The notes below the pieces were generated by a model. It saw only the letters and a program-made list of their open reading frames with translations, was not told the DNA's origin and did no database searches. From the NCBI GenBank assembly GCA_023457035.1, contig JAEWNN010000098.1, positions 1 to 16,220 of the forward strand: 16,220 bases of DNA. Direction: 5' to 3'. Source of the stretch: Verrucomicrobiota bacterium. GTDB lineage: Bacteria > Verrucomicrobiota > Verrucomicrobiia > Opitutales > Opitutaceae. Positions 1 through 6,108 of this stretch are shown here, one piece after another (the stretch's first letter is position 1; each line of letters begins with the position of its first letter). The translations under genes and the position numbers were made by a program.

Positions 1-273
1 ATCGAGGGCCGCGCGCTCGGTGCGCCGCGCGAGGCCGTGCTCGCCGCGGTGCTCTACGGCGCGCTCTCCGCGCTGGTCGCGGCCGCGGTGAAGCTTCTGC
101 GCCTCGGCCAGAACGCCAGCCACACGCTCCTCGCCGAAGCGCTCGCCGCCGGCGAGACCGAGATCGCCACCGCGCCCGGCCGCGCGCTGGACGAGCTCGG
201 CACGTTCAACCCGTGGTGGGACATCGCCTCCGGCCGCCACGAGACCGCCGACTTCCGGCTCTTCATTTCCTGA
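1..273 (+). CDS. ureF: Urease accessory protein UreF, C-terminal part
   Basis: The frame is open from the first base and stops with TGA at 271-273, so only the last 90 residues are present. The visible part has the UreF all-helical C-terminus: an Ala/Val-rich helix leading into KLLRLGQNASHTLL, then the closing segment NPWWDIASGRHETADFRLFIS split around the conserved RHE and the terminal RLF-S signature. UreF forms a complex with UreD and UreG on apo-urease and acts in GTP-dependent nickel delivery. The gene lies upstream of ureG on the same strand, separated by a repeat-filled 191-bp gap. The real start is outside the window. Confidence 0.9.
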   Translation: MEGRALGAPREAVLAAVLYGALSALVAAAVKLLRLGQNASHTLLAEALAAGETEIATAPGRALDELGTFNPWWDIASGRHETADFRLFIS

Positions 274-464
274 GCTGGGCGAAAGCGGACCACAGAAGAT
301 AACGAAGGAAACAAAGACCGGAAACTTACGAGAACAGCTCTTGGCTTCCTTGCCCAACTGATCACCCAGCCACTCTCCCTCTTCGTTCTCTTCGTTACCT
401 TCTGTCGCTCCGAATCCGAACCGTTCCCCATTCCGCAATCCGCAATCTCCACTCTGCAACTCTC
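274..464. repeat. ureF-ureG gap: inverted-repeat pair plus 19-bp leader motif
   Basis: This gap holds two 26-bp arms in inverted orientation. The left arm (292-317) starts ACAGAAG and contains AACGAAGG; the right arm (380-405) is its reverse complement with 22 of 26 positions matching. They enclose 62 bp of unrelated sequence. Downstream, at 429-447, is CATTCCGCAATCCGCAATC, ending 17 nt before the ureG ATG. The same arm pair recurs at 9227-9346 and the 19-bp motif recurs before ureC and urtD. I see no convincing promoter and no Shine-Dalgarno sequence here. Confidence 0.8.
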
Positions 465-1088
465 ATGTCCCGTCCTCCTCGAATCGGCGTCGGCGGCCCC
501 GTGGGCTCCGGCAAAACCATGCTCTGCCTGCGGCTCTGCCAGAAGCTGCGCGAGCGCTACTCGATGGCTGTCGTCACGAACGACATCTACACCCTCGAGG
601 ACGCGCAGTTCCTCAAGCGCAACAGCGCGCTCGCGCCCGAACGCATCGTCGGCGTGGAGACGGGCGGTTGCCCACACACCGCCATCCGCGACGACACGAC
701 GATGAACGAGCAGGCCGTGCGCGGGCTCGAGGCGGCGTTTCCCGACCTGCAGCTCGTGCTCGTCGAGAGCGGCGGCGACAACCTCTCGGCCACCTTCTCG
801 CCCGAGCTGGTGGACTCGTTCATCTACGTGATCGACGTCGCCGAGGGGGACAAGATCCCCCGCAAGGGCGGCCCGGCGATCCGTTTCAGCGATCTGCTCC
901 TCATCAACAAGATCTCCCTCGCCCCGCACGTCGGCGCCGACCTCGCCGTGATGGAGCGCGACGCCAAGGCGCAGCGCGGGGCGCGGCCGTTCCTCTTCTG
1001 CGATCTCAAGAGCGAGCAGGGTCTCGACGCCGTGATTGCCTGGCTCGAGCGCGAAGTGCTCTTCGCGACGAAGCCGAAGACCGCGTGA
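465..1088 (+). CDS. ureG: Urease accessory GTPase UreG
   Basis: UreG is the SIMIBI-class GTPase that powers nickel insertion into urease with UreD and UreF, in the cytoplasm. The 207-residue product has the usual length. Motifs visible in order are the P-loop GGPVGSGKT (10-18), TNDIYT (38-43), the nickel/zinc-binding CPH (69-71), ESGGDNL (101-107) and VIDVAEGDKIPRKGGP (122-137). The guanine-recognition motif, normally NKxD, reads NKIS (148-151), so the aspartate is replaced by serine; the codons are aac aag atc tcc. The start is ATG at 465, preceded by a pyrimidine-rich leader without Shine-Dalgarno. It lies between ureF and ureD on the same strand. Confidence 0.97.
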   Translation: MSRPPRIGVGGPVGSGKTMLCLRLCQKLRERYSMAVVTNDIYTLEDAQFLKRNSALAPERIVGVETGGCPHTAIRDDTTMNEQAVRGLEAAFPDLQLVLVESGGDNLSATFSPELVDSFIYVIDVAEGDKIPRKGGPAIRFSDLLLINKISLAPHVGADLAVMERDAKAQRGARPFLFCDLKSEQGLDAVIAWLEREVLFATKPKTA

Positions 1089-1200
1089 GCGCTCCGGAAC
1101 CGGAAACCGGAGCCGACAGAAGGCAACGAAGGGAACGAAGAGCATATTCTGCGATGAACACTGCCCACCGCCACGATGTCCCCCGTAACTGGGTGCCCGA

Positions 1201-1226
1201 GGTAGGGACGGCTCTCCGAGCCGTCC
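1201..1226 (+). repeat. REP-type hairpin, GTAG head
   Basis: Head GGTAG, then stem GGACGGCT (1206-1213), loop CTCCG and stem AGCCGTCC (1219-1226), a perfect 8-bp stem. The GTAG head beside a hairpin is the hallmark of REP sequences mobilised by RAYT (REP-associated tyrosine transposase) proteins in other bacteria. A second copy in the opposite orientation lies 44 bp downstream, a BIME-like (paired REP) arrangement. Confidence 0.75.
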
Positions 1227-1270
1227 GACACGGCCGGAACAGGTTCCGCGGTCATCGGCATCCCCGGAGC

Positions 1271-1296
1271 GGCGGTTTCGGAGAAACCGCCCTACC
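1271..1296 (-). repeat. REP-type hairpin, inverse orientation
   Basis: Read on the minus strand it has the same GGTAG head and the same CTCCG loop as the copy at 1201, but the stem is GGCGGTTT (1271-1278) pairing with AAACCGCC (1284-1291). Head and loop are conserved while both sides of the stem change together, so the hairpin itself seems to be what is maintained. Confidence 0.75.
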
Positions 1297-1334
1297 AACC
1301 GGCCGTGGGTTGGTTTCTACCACGCGATCGAACC

Positions 1335-2174
1335 ATGGCCGCGCCTGAAAATGCCGCCGCGCTGCGCGGGCACCTGCAACTCGCTGCGGCTGCGCGCGCC
1401 AGCGGCGAGACCTATCTCGCGCGCCAGTCGTTCCGCGCGCCGTTCCACCTGAGCAAACCGTATTGGGATGGCCGAGCGCTCCACGTGCAGCTCGTCAACT
1501 CGACCGCCGGCATCCTCGCCGGCGACGAACTCGAGCTCGACCTCGCCGCCGAGCCGGCGGCGTCGCTTGCTGTGACGACTCCTGCCGCCGCGCGCGCCTT
1601 CATGATGCAAAGCGGCGCCGCGCGTTGCCGGCAGCGGTTCACCGTCGGCGCGGGGGCGTGGCTCGAGTACGCGCCCGAGGCGCTCTACCCGCACCGCGAG
1701 ACCGACTACGCGCAACACACCCGGCTCGAGCTCGCGGCGGGCGCGACGACGTTCTTCACCGACCAGCTCGCACCGGGCAGGGTGGGGCGAGGGGAGTGCT
1801 GGGCGTGGCGGCGGCTGTGCATCGGGCTTGAGATTGTGCAGGAGGGCCGGTTGCTTCTGCGCGAGCGACTCGATGCCAGCGGTATGGAGCTGGCGCGGCT
1901 CGCGATGTTCCATGGGATGCGCGAAGCGTGGTTCGGCACCGCGGTGATCGCCGCGCCCGCGCTCGCCGCCGATGCGCCGGTGTGGGAGCAGCTCCGCGCG
2001 CTGCACCGCGATGGCTGCCTCTGCGGCGTGACGGCGCTCGCCCCCGGCGTGTGGATCGTGCGCTTGGTCGCGAGCGGCGGCCTCGCGTTGCGCGACACCT
2101 TCGGCGCGCTGCGCTCCGCGCTCGCGCCCGTGTTGCCCGGTCTGCTGTCGGATCTGCGCAGACTGCAGGGGTAG
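1335..2174 (+). CDS. ureD: Urease accessory protein UreD
   Basis: UreD (UreH) binds apo-urease and scaffolds UreF and UreG during nickel delivery. The 279-residue product from ATG 1335 has the usual length. Family features include the N-terminal YLARQSFRAPFHLSKPYWDG block, NSTAGILAGDELELDL, VTTPAAARAF (the LTTQAATK-like core), LEYAPEALYPHRETDY, and the middle region ending in LLLRERL. A GTG at 1305 is in frame but would add ten residues reaching back towards a REP hairpin, so ATG is preferred. The TAG stop lies inside the GTAG head of a downstream repeat. No clear ribosome binding site precedes the start. Confidence 0.95.
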   Translation: MAAPENAAALRGHLQLAAAARASGETYLARQSFRAPFHLSKPYWDGRALHVQLVNSTAGILAGDELELDLAAEPAASLAVTTPAAARAFMMQSGAARCRQRFTVGAGAWLEYAPEALYPHRETDYAQHTRLELAAGATTFFTDQLAPGRVGRGECWAWRRLCIGLEIVQEGRLLLRERLDASGMELARLAMFHGMREAWFGTAVIAAPALAADAPVWEQLRALHRDGCLCGVTALAPGVWIVRLVASGGLALRDTFGALRSALAPVLPGLLSDLRRLQG

Positions 2175-2250
2175 GCGGGAGCCTGCTTGCGGACGATGAC
2201 GACAGCTGCGAACAGCGGGCGCGCAAATCGCGTGCAAGCACGTTCCTACC
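2170..2250. repeat. Paired REP element of a second subtype between convergent genes
   Basis: Two GGTAGG-headed repeats face each other. The plus copy (2170-2197) contains CCTGCTTGCGGACGAT; the minus copy (2227-2250) reads GGTAGGAA then stem CGTGC, loop TT, stem GCACG and CGAT. The TAG of each head is used as a stop codon: 2172-2174 for ureD and 2248-2246 for the opposing small gene. The pair fills nearly the whole space between the convergent genes and could also serve as a bidirectional transcription stop, though there is no T-tract. Confidence 0.7.
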
Positions 2251-2521
2251 TAGGGTCTTCAGACCGTACGTCTGCCCCTGGTCGCGTGCCCCACAGCCAA
2301 AGCCGGGCGAACAACCAACCGGGCGCGAAGACGAACAGGAAGACGCGCAACAGCAGGAACGCGACGGTCACGCCGAGCGCGAAGCGCGAATCGGCGCCCG
2401 GGGCGAGCAGGTGCTCGAGCAGATTCACACGAGCCAAGATCTGGAGCAGGAAGAAGTGCACCGCGACCAATATGGCGGCTTCGATCAAGATGCGGCGGAG
2501 CGTGGGCGGGCGACGTTTCAT
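2246..2521 (-). CDS. Small two-helix membrane protein, unknown
   Basis: This 91-residue protein has a basic N-terminus (MKRRPPTLRR), a hydrophobic segment at about 11-30, a short polar loop with PGAD (41-44), and a second strongly hydrophobic segment at about 47-72 rich in Phe, Leu and Val. It is likely a small inner-membrane protein with two spanning helices. I do not recognise a family. Its ATG overlaps the stop of the upstream gene as ATGA (2521-2518), which implies translational coupling. The last residues (about DVRSEDPR) and the stop run into a repeat element, so the C-terminus may have been remodelled by its insertion. Confidence 0.65.
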   Translation of the reverse strand: MKRRPPTLRRILIEAAILVAVHFFLLQILARVNLLEHLLAPGADSRFALGVTVAFLLLRVFLFVFAPGWLFARLWLWGTRPGADVRSEDPR

Positions 2522-3702
2522 GGGCGGACGGGCTGGGCGGTGAACATCGCGAGCATGATGGCGTTGCCGAGTGGACCGCCGGTGATGAAGAAGCGTTCGT
2601 CGCCGCGCGTGACCGGGGCGCCCATGAGGTAGGCGGTGCGCGCGAGGCTGACATACAACGAGCGGTCGCCGAAGGCTCGGCTGGTCGCGATGGTGAACCC
2701 TGTGCCCGAGGGACTCATGCCGAAGATGAGCGGACCGGAATCGATGTCGCCGCCGCCACGTTCGCCAGCGGCGTACTCGTCGACATAGCCAAAGCCGAGG
2801 ATTGAGCCGGCGAGGTGGGTGCGCAGCGACTGGAAATACGGGCGCGCGAGCTCGGGATCGGCCATCGCGAGGAAGTACGCGGCGAGCGCGGTGCCGCTGG
2901 CACGGCCGCGGTCGGTGGGTTGGCCGGAGCGATGATCGATCGCCTGCAGCAACAGACCATTCCGCGGATCGCGCCAGCGGTTGCGGAAGCATTCGATCGT
3001 GCCGGCAATCGCGGCGGAGTGATCGGTGCCGGTGAGGCGTTGGTGGAGCAGGAGCGACGCAAGGCCAGAGGCATTGTCCACTGGGTACGCCTCGTCGGGG
3101 TAGGTCTCGATGATCTGATGGGGAGCGGTGCGGAAGCGGCGGGCGAGGGCGGCGGAGATGCGGTCGTTGAGAGCAGTGTGGCGCGAGTCGGCGAACGTCG
3201 CGCGGTCGAGCGTGAGCACGAGGTTGAGGTAGCCGAGGTAGGCGGCATGGCCGTGCGGGCCGCCGAGAGAATCGAGCGCGTCCTCGTTCCAGGATTGGGC
3301 GTCGAAGGTGCGGACGGCGGGGGAGAGCAGACCGGTGATCGCGCGCTCGACGCCGGGCCGCAGCTCGTCGCGGAGCTCCGGATGCTCGCGACAAGTCTGG
3401 AGCAGGCCGAGCGCCGCCATCTGGTAGGTGCCGAACGCCCACTCGCCGCGGAAGAGCGCGCTGTCGGAGGTGAAGTCCGCGTCGCTCACGCCGCGCGCCA
3501 CGGTGTCGGCGACGTGGCGCGCCAGCACGGCCACGGTATCGCGATCACCGGCGTACCAGCGCTCGCCCTCGCGGCCGCACCACCAACGAGGAACGACGAG
3601 GGTCGTTGCGGCGACGAGCAGCAGAGCGCCGGACCAGCGGAGCCCACGGGTCATTTGGCGGGGGGAAGAACGCACAACGCGACGGTGTGCGTTGGCTCGC
3701 AT
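2518..3702 (-). CDS. Membrane-anchored or exported protein of unknown function
   Basis: The product is 394 residues from ATG 3702, or 378 from the internal ATG at 3654. A hydrophobic segment near residues 22-38 (SGALLLVAATTLVVP) looks like an uncleaved signal anchor, placing the rest outside the cytoplasm. The body is a run of helices with conserved-looking turns: ALFRGEWAFGTYQMAALG, SWNEDALDSLGGPHGHAAYLG, IETYPDEAYPVDNASGLASL, GYVDEYAAGERGGGDIDSGP and FITGGPLGNAIMLAMF. The repeated helix-turn pattern suggests an alpha/alpha-barrel of the kind seen in glycosidases and linalool dehydratase-isomerase, but I cannot assign an enzyme family. It overlaps the small membrane protein gene by 4 bp and probably forms an operon with it. 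Confidence 0.75.
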   Translation of the reverse strand: MRANAHRRVVRSSPRQMTRGLRWSGALLLVAATTLVVPRWWCGREGERWYAGDRDTVAVLARHVADTVARGVSDADFTSDSALFRGEWAFGTYQMAALGLLQTCREHPELRDELRPGVERAITGLLSPAVRTFDAQSWNEDALDSLGGPHGHAAYLGYLNLVLTLDRATFADSRHTALNDRISAALARRFRTAPHQIIETYPDEAYPVDNASGLASLLLHQRLTGTDHSAAIAGTIECFRNRWRDPRNGLLLQAIDHRSGQPTDRGRASGTALAAYFLAMADPELARPYFQSLRTHLAGSILGFGYVDEYAAGERGGGDIDSGPLIFGMSPSGTGFTIATSRAFGDRSLYVSLARTAYLMGAPVTRGDERFFITGGPLGNAIMLAMFTAQPVRP

Positions 3703-3741
3703 GACAGCAAGCCCCAGGCGGCGCAGCCCGGAAAACGTGGC

Positions 3742-3960
3742 TCAGGCGGTGGCCTTGGCCTTGATCGTGGCCACCACCGTGGTGCTCTCCGCGGTGGTGG
3801 TGCCGCAGATCTGGAGCAGATTCCACTCGATCGCCTCGGCCGCGAGCGTGAGGCGCGCCTTCTCGGCGGCATTCGCCAGGGCTTCGGCGATGTCGCCCTT
3901 CACCGATTGACCGGTGAAATCCTCGATGCTGCGTCCGTTGGCCGGCAGGAGCTTGTACAT
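3742..3960 (-). CDS. Small hypothetical protein, possibly dodecin-like fold
   Basis: The product is 72 residues from the ATG at 3960. After a short N-terminus (MYKLLPANGR) comes an amphipathic helix rich in Ala (GDIAEALANAAEKARL, 22-37), then a strand containing AIEWNLLQICG (43-53), a Thr-rich turn and a final strand TVVATIKAKATA (61-72). Size and helix-strand-strand order are reminiscent of dodecin-like small proteins, but the dodecin sequence hallmarks are not clear and I do not assign it. The minus-strand copy of the frame reads cleanly, while the longer upstream extension looks unlike coding sequence. Confidence 0.55.
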   Translation of the reverse strand: MYKLLPANGRSIEDFTGQSVKGDIAEALANAAEKARLTLAAEAIEWNLLQICGTTTAESTTVVATIKAKATA

Positions 3961-4000
3961 GGTCGCAAGTGTGGCAGCGTTCCGCGACGCCGTGCAATGC

Positions 4001-4597
4001 TCATCCTGCGTGTACGACTGTCCGATACTCGGAGTGCAGCCAGCCGAAACAGAACGAGCCGGTGACGGTGTCGTCGGGGTGGCGCTTGTCTTCGCGCACA
4101 TGGCCCTCGAGGCGGAAGCCGCAGCGTTCGGCGACGCGGCGGCTGCCGGTGTTGGTATCGTCGCACCAGAGGCCCACGCGGTGGGCGCCGAGATCCTCGA
4201 AGGCGAAGCGCAGCGCGCGGCGGGCGGCCTCGGTGAGGTAGCCTTGGTTGACGTGCGCGCAGTCGGCGAAGAAGCCGAGGTTGAGCGCGGGCAGGGCGTC
4301 GTTGGTCACGCCGAGGTAGATCTGGCCGGCGAACTCTTCGGTGCCGCGGAGGAAGACGCCGAGGATGAAGGCGCGACGCTCCTGCCACTGTGCGGCGAAG
4401 TCGCGGAGCACACGTGCGGCATCGGCCTCGCAGTGGATGGAGAAGATGGAGTTGCCGGACTCGTGGCAGGCGAGGTGGTCGCGGTTGCGCTGGGCCATGG
4501 CGAAGTACCACGGCGCATCGTCGGCGCGGTAGGGCCGCAGGAAGAGGCGGGCGGTATCGAGGCGTTCGGGCAGAGCGCGCAGTTGGCGAAGCGGCAT
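4001..4597 (-). CDS. GNAT family N-acetyltransferase, RimJ/RimL type
   Basis: The product is 198 residues, the usual size for this family, with the start taken at ATG 4597. The N-terminus carries the typical ERLDTARLFLRPYRADDAPW opening. Further on are the GQIYLGV strand (91-97), the acetyl-CoA binding segment HVNQGYLTEAARRALRFAF (115-133) and the NTGSRRVAERCGFRLEG signature (149-165) of RimJ/RimL-like enzymes. It transfers acetyl from acetyl-CoA to an amino group; the substrate cannot be told from sequence. It diverges from the toxin-antitoxin-like pair to its right. The frame stays open further upstream, but that part is antisense to the next gene. Confidence 0.88.
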   Translation of the reverse strand: MPLRQLRALPERLDTARLFLRPYRADDAPWYFAMAQRNRDHLACHESGNSIFSIHCEADAARVLRDFAAQWQERRAFILGVFLRGTEEFAGQIYLGVTNDALPALNLGFFADCAHVNQGYLTEAARRALRFAFEDLGAHRVGLWCDDTNTGSRRVAERCGFRLEGHVREDKRHPDDTVTGSFCFGWLHSEYRTVVHAG

Positions 4598-4674
4598 GAG
4601 GGGACGATCGTGGCCCAGGCGCCGGCAGAATCCGAGGGGGAAACAGGGGGACGCGGCGCCGGCTGGCGGGGCCC

Positions 4675-4702
4675 TTGACGCTCCGGTGGCGCTCGGTAGC
4701 GT
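4675..4702 (+). promoter_or_regulatory. Possible sigma70-type promoter for the antitoxin-like gene
   Basis: TTGACG (4675-4680) is followed 16 bp later by TAGCGT (4697-4702), a weak -10. The ATG at 4709 is then only 6 bp on, so a transcript from here would be nearly leaderless. It lies in the 111-bp gap between two divergent genes. This is a pattern match only. Confidence 0.3.
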
Positions 4703-4708
4703 GCCGCC

Positions 4709-4903
4709 ATGAGCGTTCTCGAACTCAAGCAGGCGGTTTCCAAGCTCAAGAAGAGTGAGCGGCAGGAACTGTTCGCCTACCTGGTTCGCCTGAAACACGA
4801 GACGCCGGCATGGAAGCAAGCGACGGCAAAACGCCTCGGCGCCATGAGGCGCGGCAAAATCGTATCCGCGGAAGCACTCGCCGCTCGCGTCGCCTGCGCC
4901 TGA
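4709..4903 (+). CDS. Antitoxin-like small protein
   Basis: The product is 64 residues from ATG 4709. It has a helical N-terminus (VLELKQAVSKLKKSERQEL), a hydrophobic FAYLVRLKHETPAW stretch and a C-terminal part ending GKIVSAEALAARVACA. Small helical proteins with a 'leucine-rich Ls-x-x-ER' opening and a W-x-x GK-vs-x-E end commonly act as antitoxins beside RelE/ParE-type toxins. That fits here because the next gene encodes such a fold. Assignment to a named antitoxin family is not possible from the sequence alone. Confidence 0.65.
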   Translation: MSVLELKQAVSKLKKSERQELFAYLVRLKHETPAWKQATAKRLGAMRRGKIVSAEALAARVACA

Positions 4904-4934
4904 CCGCGGCAACCTCCCCCCGGTCTACTCGGAG

Positions 4935-5204
4935 TTGGCCGCCAACGCCATCGTCGCGCTGCCGCGGCGCAAGGCGCAGCGCGTGCTCGATCTCTGCCGG
5001 ATTCTGGCGCGCAATCCGTTTGTCGGCTCGGACTACGTCGTCACCGACTCTTCCGGCCACACCGTGGAGCACCTGCTAACCGAGGGATTCATCTTGGCCT
5101 ACTGGGTCGATCACGCCGCGAAGACGGTGATGATTGTCGAGGTCGACTCCGCGGAGCCGAGAGTTGCGCGCACAGCCGCGAGGCGGAGCTATTCTTTTGA
5201 GTAA
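4935..5204 (+). CDS. RelE/ParE-superfamily toxin-like protein
   Basis: The product is 89 residues if translation starts at TTG 4935. The sequence ALPRRKAQRVLDLCRILARNP gives the two N-terminal helices. The later strands HTVEHLLTEGFILAYWVDH and KTVMIVEVDSAE match the core beta-sheet of RelE/ParE toxins (f-x-x-x-Y-x-vd, then V-x-I-x-x-v). No ATG or GTG exists in this frame back to the stop at 4845, although the protein-like stretch PPVYSELAAN begins before the TTG. Translation may therefore begin upstream at a rare codon or be coupled to the antitoxin-like gene, whose stop is at 4903. It overlaps the convergent gene at its 3' end by 16 bp. Confidence 0.65.
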   Translation: MAANAIVALPRRKAQRVLDLCRILARNPFVGSDYVVTDSSGHTVEHLLTEGFILAYWVDHAAKTVMIVEVDSAEPRVARTAARRSYSFE

Positions 5205-5782
5205 TCACCATCATCAAGGATACCGATGCCTATGGATGCTGAATCGGAGAACCTGAGCTCGATAATATCCAGAATTGTTCGTTTGAGGCGGAGGACTTCT
5301 TCCAGCGTGTGGAGGACTTCGTCGATCAAGGGACGCCCTTCGGCCTCGGAGAGTTGGCTAGAGCCGATGATATCGTGAGTTCTATCGGAGAGTCGCTTAC
5401 GAGTGGCCACGAGTCTATCGATAGCGGCGTAGATGGTGTTCTGTTGCTCGGGTGAAAAGTCACTTGGTGGCCGGATGATGAATGAGGACAGAAGCAAATG
5501 GCCACGTAGAGTGAGTTCCTCTGGCTCCTTGTCTCCGCGATGGAAGAACGGAGAAGGTTTCACAGCTTCGATCCACTTGCAGCTCGTTCGGGCGAACGTT
5601 GCTGCAGCAGAGTTCTTCCCAAGCCCATGAGACAACGATAGCTTCTCCACGATCTCTCGTAGCAAAAGCGCAGAGAAGGTGAACCTCAGCTTGAAGGCAG
5701 TTTGGAGTACTTGGAGCGCTTCGCGGTAGGACTCAACTAGGTCTGGGCGTATGCGCTGGAGTTGTTCCTCAATGTAGTCCAT
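5189..5782 (-). CDS. AT-richer helical orphan protein, weak HEPN-like signature
   Basis: The product is 197 residues from ATG 5782. It is predicted almost wholly helical: MDYIEEQLQRIRPDLVESY, then FTFSALLLREIVEKLSLSHG, a middle segment with KWIEAVKPSPFFHRGDKE, and a long C-terminal helical pair. The string RLSDRTH has the R-x(5)-H spacing of HEPN ribonucleases and sits before a helix pair, as in that family, but this is a weak resemblance only. Base composition is about 50-55% GC on sampled lines, well below the neighbours, which suggests recent acquisition. It is flanked on both sides by toxin-antitoxin-like pairs and overlaps the convergent toxin gene by 16 bp. Confidence 0.65.
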   Translation of the reverse strand: MDYIEEQLQRIRPDLVESYREALQVLQTAFKLRFTFSALLLREIVEKLSLSHGLGKNSAAATFARTSCKWIEAVKPSPFFHRGDKEPEELTLRGHLLLSSFIIRPPSDFSPEQQNTIYAAIDRLVATRKRLSDRTHDIIGSSQLSEAEGRPLIDEVLHTLEEVLRLKRTILDIIELRFSDSASIGIGILDDGDYSKE

Positions 5783-5895
5783 GTTAGTGAGCGGGAATGA
5801 CGGGAGCTGTAGGTGAGCGCTGCCACGATGGCGACTGCGTTGTCTGCCATGAGGGCGGACTTGCCGCCCCAAGCGGATCTCGCATGCTCCTCGAC

Positions 5896-6108
5896 ATGAG
5901 CACCGTGAGCGAAGTCGAGGCCGCATTGGAGAAGTTCTCGCCGGCCCAAATGCGCGAGGTGGCGGATTGGATCGCGGCGCGGCTCCTGCCCGAGGAGTCG
6001 TCGGAAGTGCTCTCAGCGATCGATGCCGGGCTGCGTTCACTGGAAGCAGAGCCGACACTGACCGCCGACCAGGTTCGCGAACAGATCGCGACATGGACTG
6101 GAAGGTAA
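5896..6108 (+). CDS. Antitoxin-like partner of the ParE toxin
   Basis: The product is 70 residues from ATG 5896; an in-frame ATG at 5884 would add four residues. It begins MSTVSEVEAALEKFSPAQMREVADWIAARLLPEE, a helical segment typical of small antitoxins, and ends LTADQVREQIATWTGR. The C-terminus would wrap the toxin in known ParD/RelB-type pairs. Its stop (6106-6108) lies inside the toxin gene, which begins at 6093, so the two overlap by 16 bp and are surely co-translated. Confidence 0.75.
   Translation: MSTVSEVEAALEKFSPAQMREVADWIAARLLPEESSEVLSAIDAGLRSLEAEPTLTADQVREQIATWTGR

Larger units (their letters stand above)
1089..1334. repeat. ureG-ureD gap with repeat arm and two opposed REP hairpins
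   Basis: After ureG there is a 7-bp hairpin (GCTCCGG/CCGGAGC, about 1091-1113) without a T-tract, then a solitary copy of the 26-bp ACAGAAG...AACGAAG arm (1116-1141). Two GTAG-headed hairpins in opposite orientation follow at 1201-1226 and 1271-1296, entered separately. No gene is supported in this 246-bp stretch, although a GTG at 1305 is in frame with ureD. Confidence 0.7.

Noticed and set aside
1305..1334. GTG at 1305 as the ureD start
   Set aside because: It would add ten residues coded right after a REP hairpin and unlike the UreD N-terminus; ATG 1335 gives a normal length.
2815..4065. Plus-strand open frame of 416 codons across three minus-strand genes
   Set aside because: It spans gene boundaries on the other strand, has low-complexity composition and no recognisable motif.
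4598..4912. N-terminal extension of the acetyltransferase upstream of 4597
   Set aside because: The extension is antisense to the antitoxin-like gene and family length is reached from 4597.
5853..5869. GGGCGG/CCGCCC hairpin upstream of the second antitoxin gene
   Set aside because: Only a 6-bp GC-rich stem without a T-tract or repeat context; too weak to call an operator or terminator.
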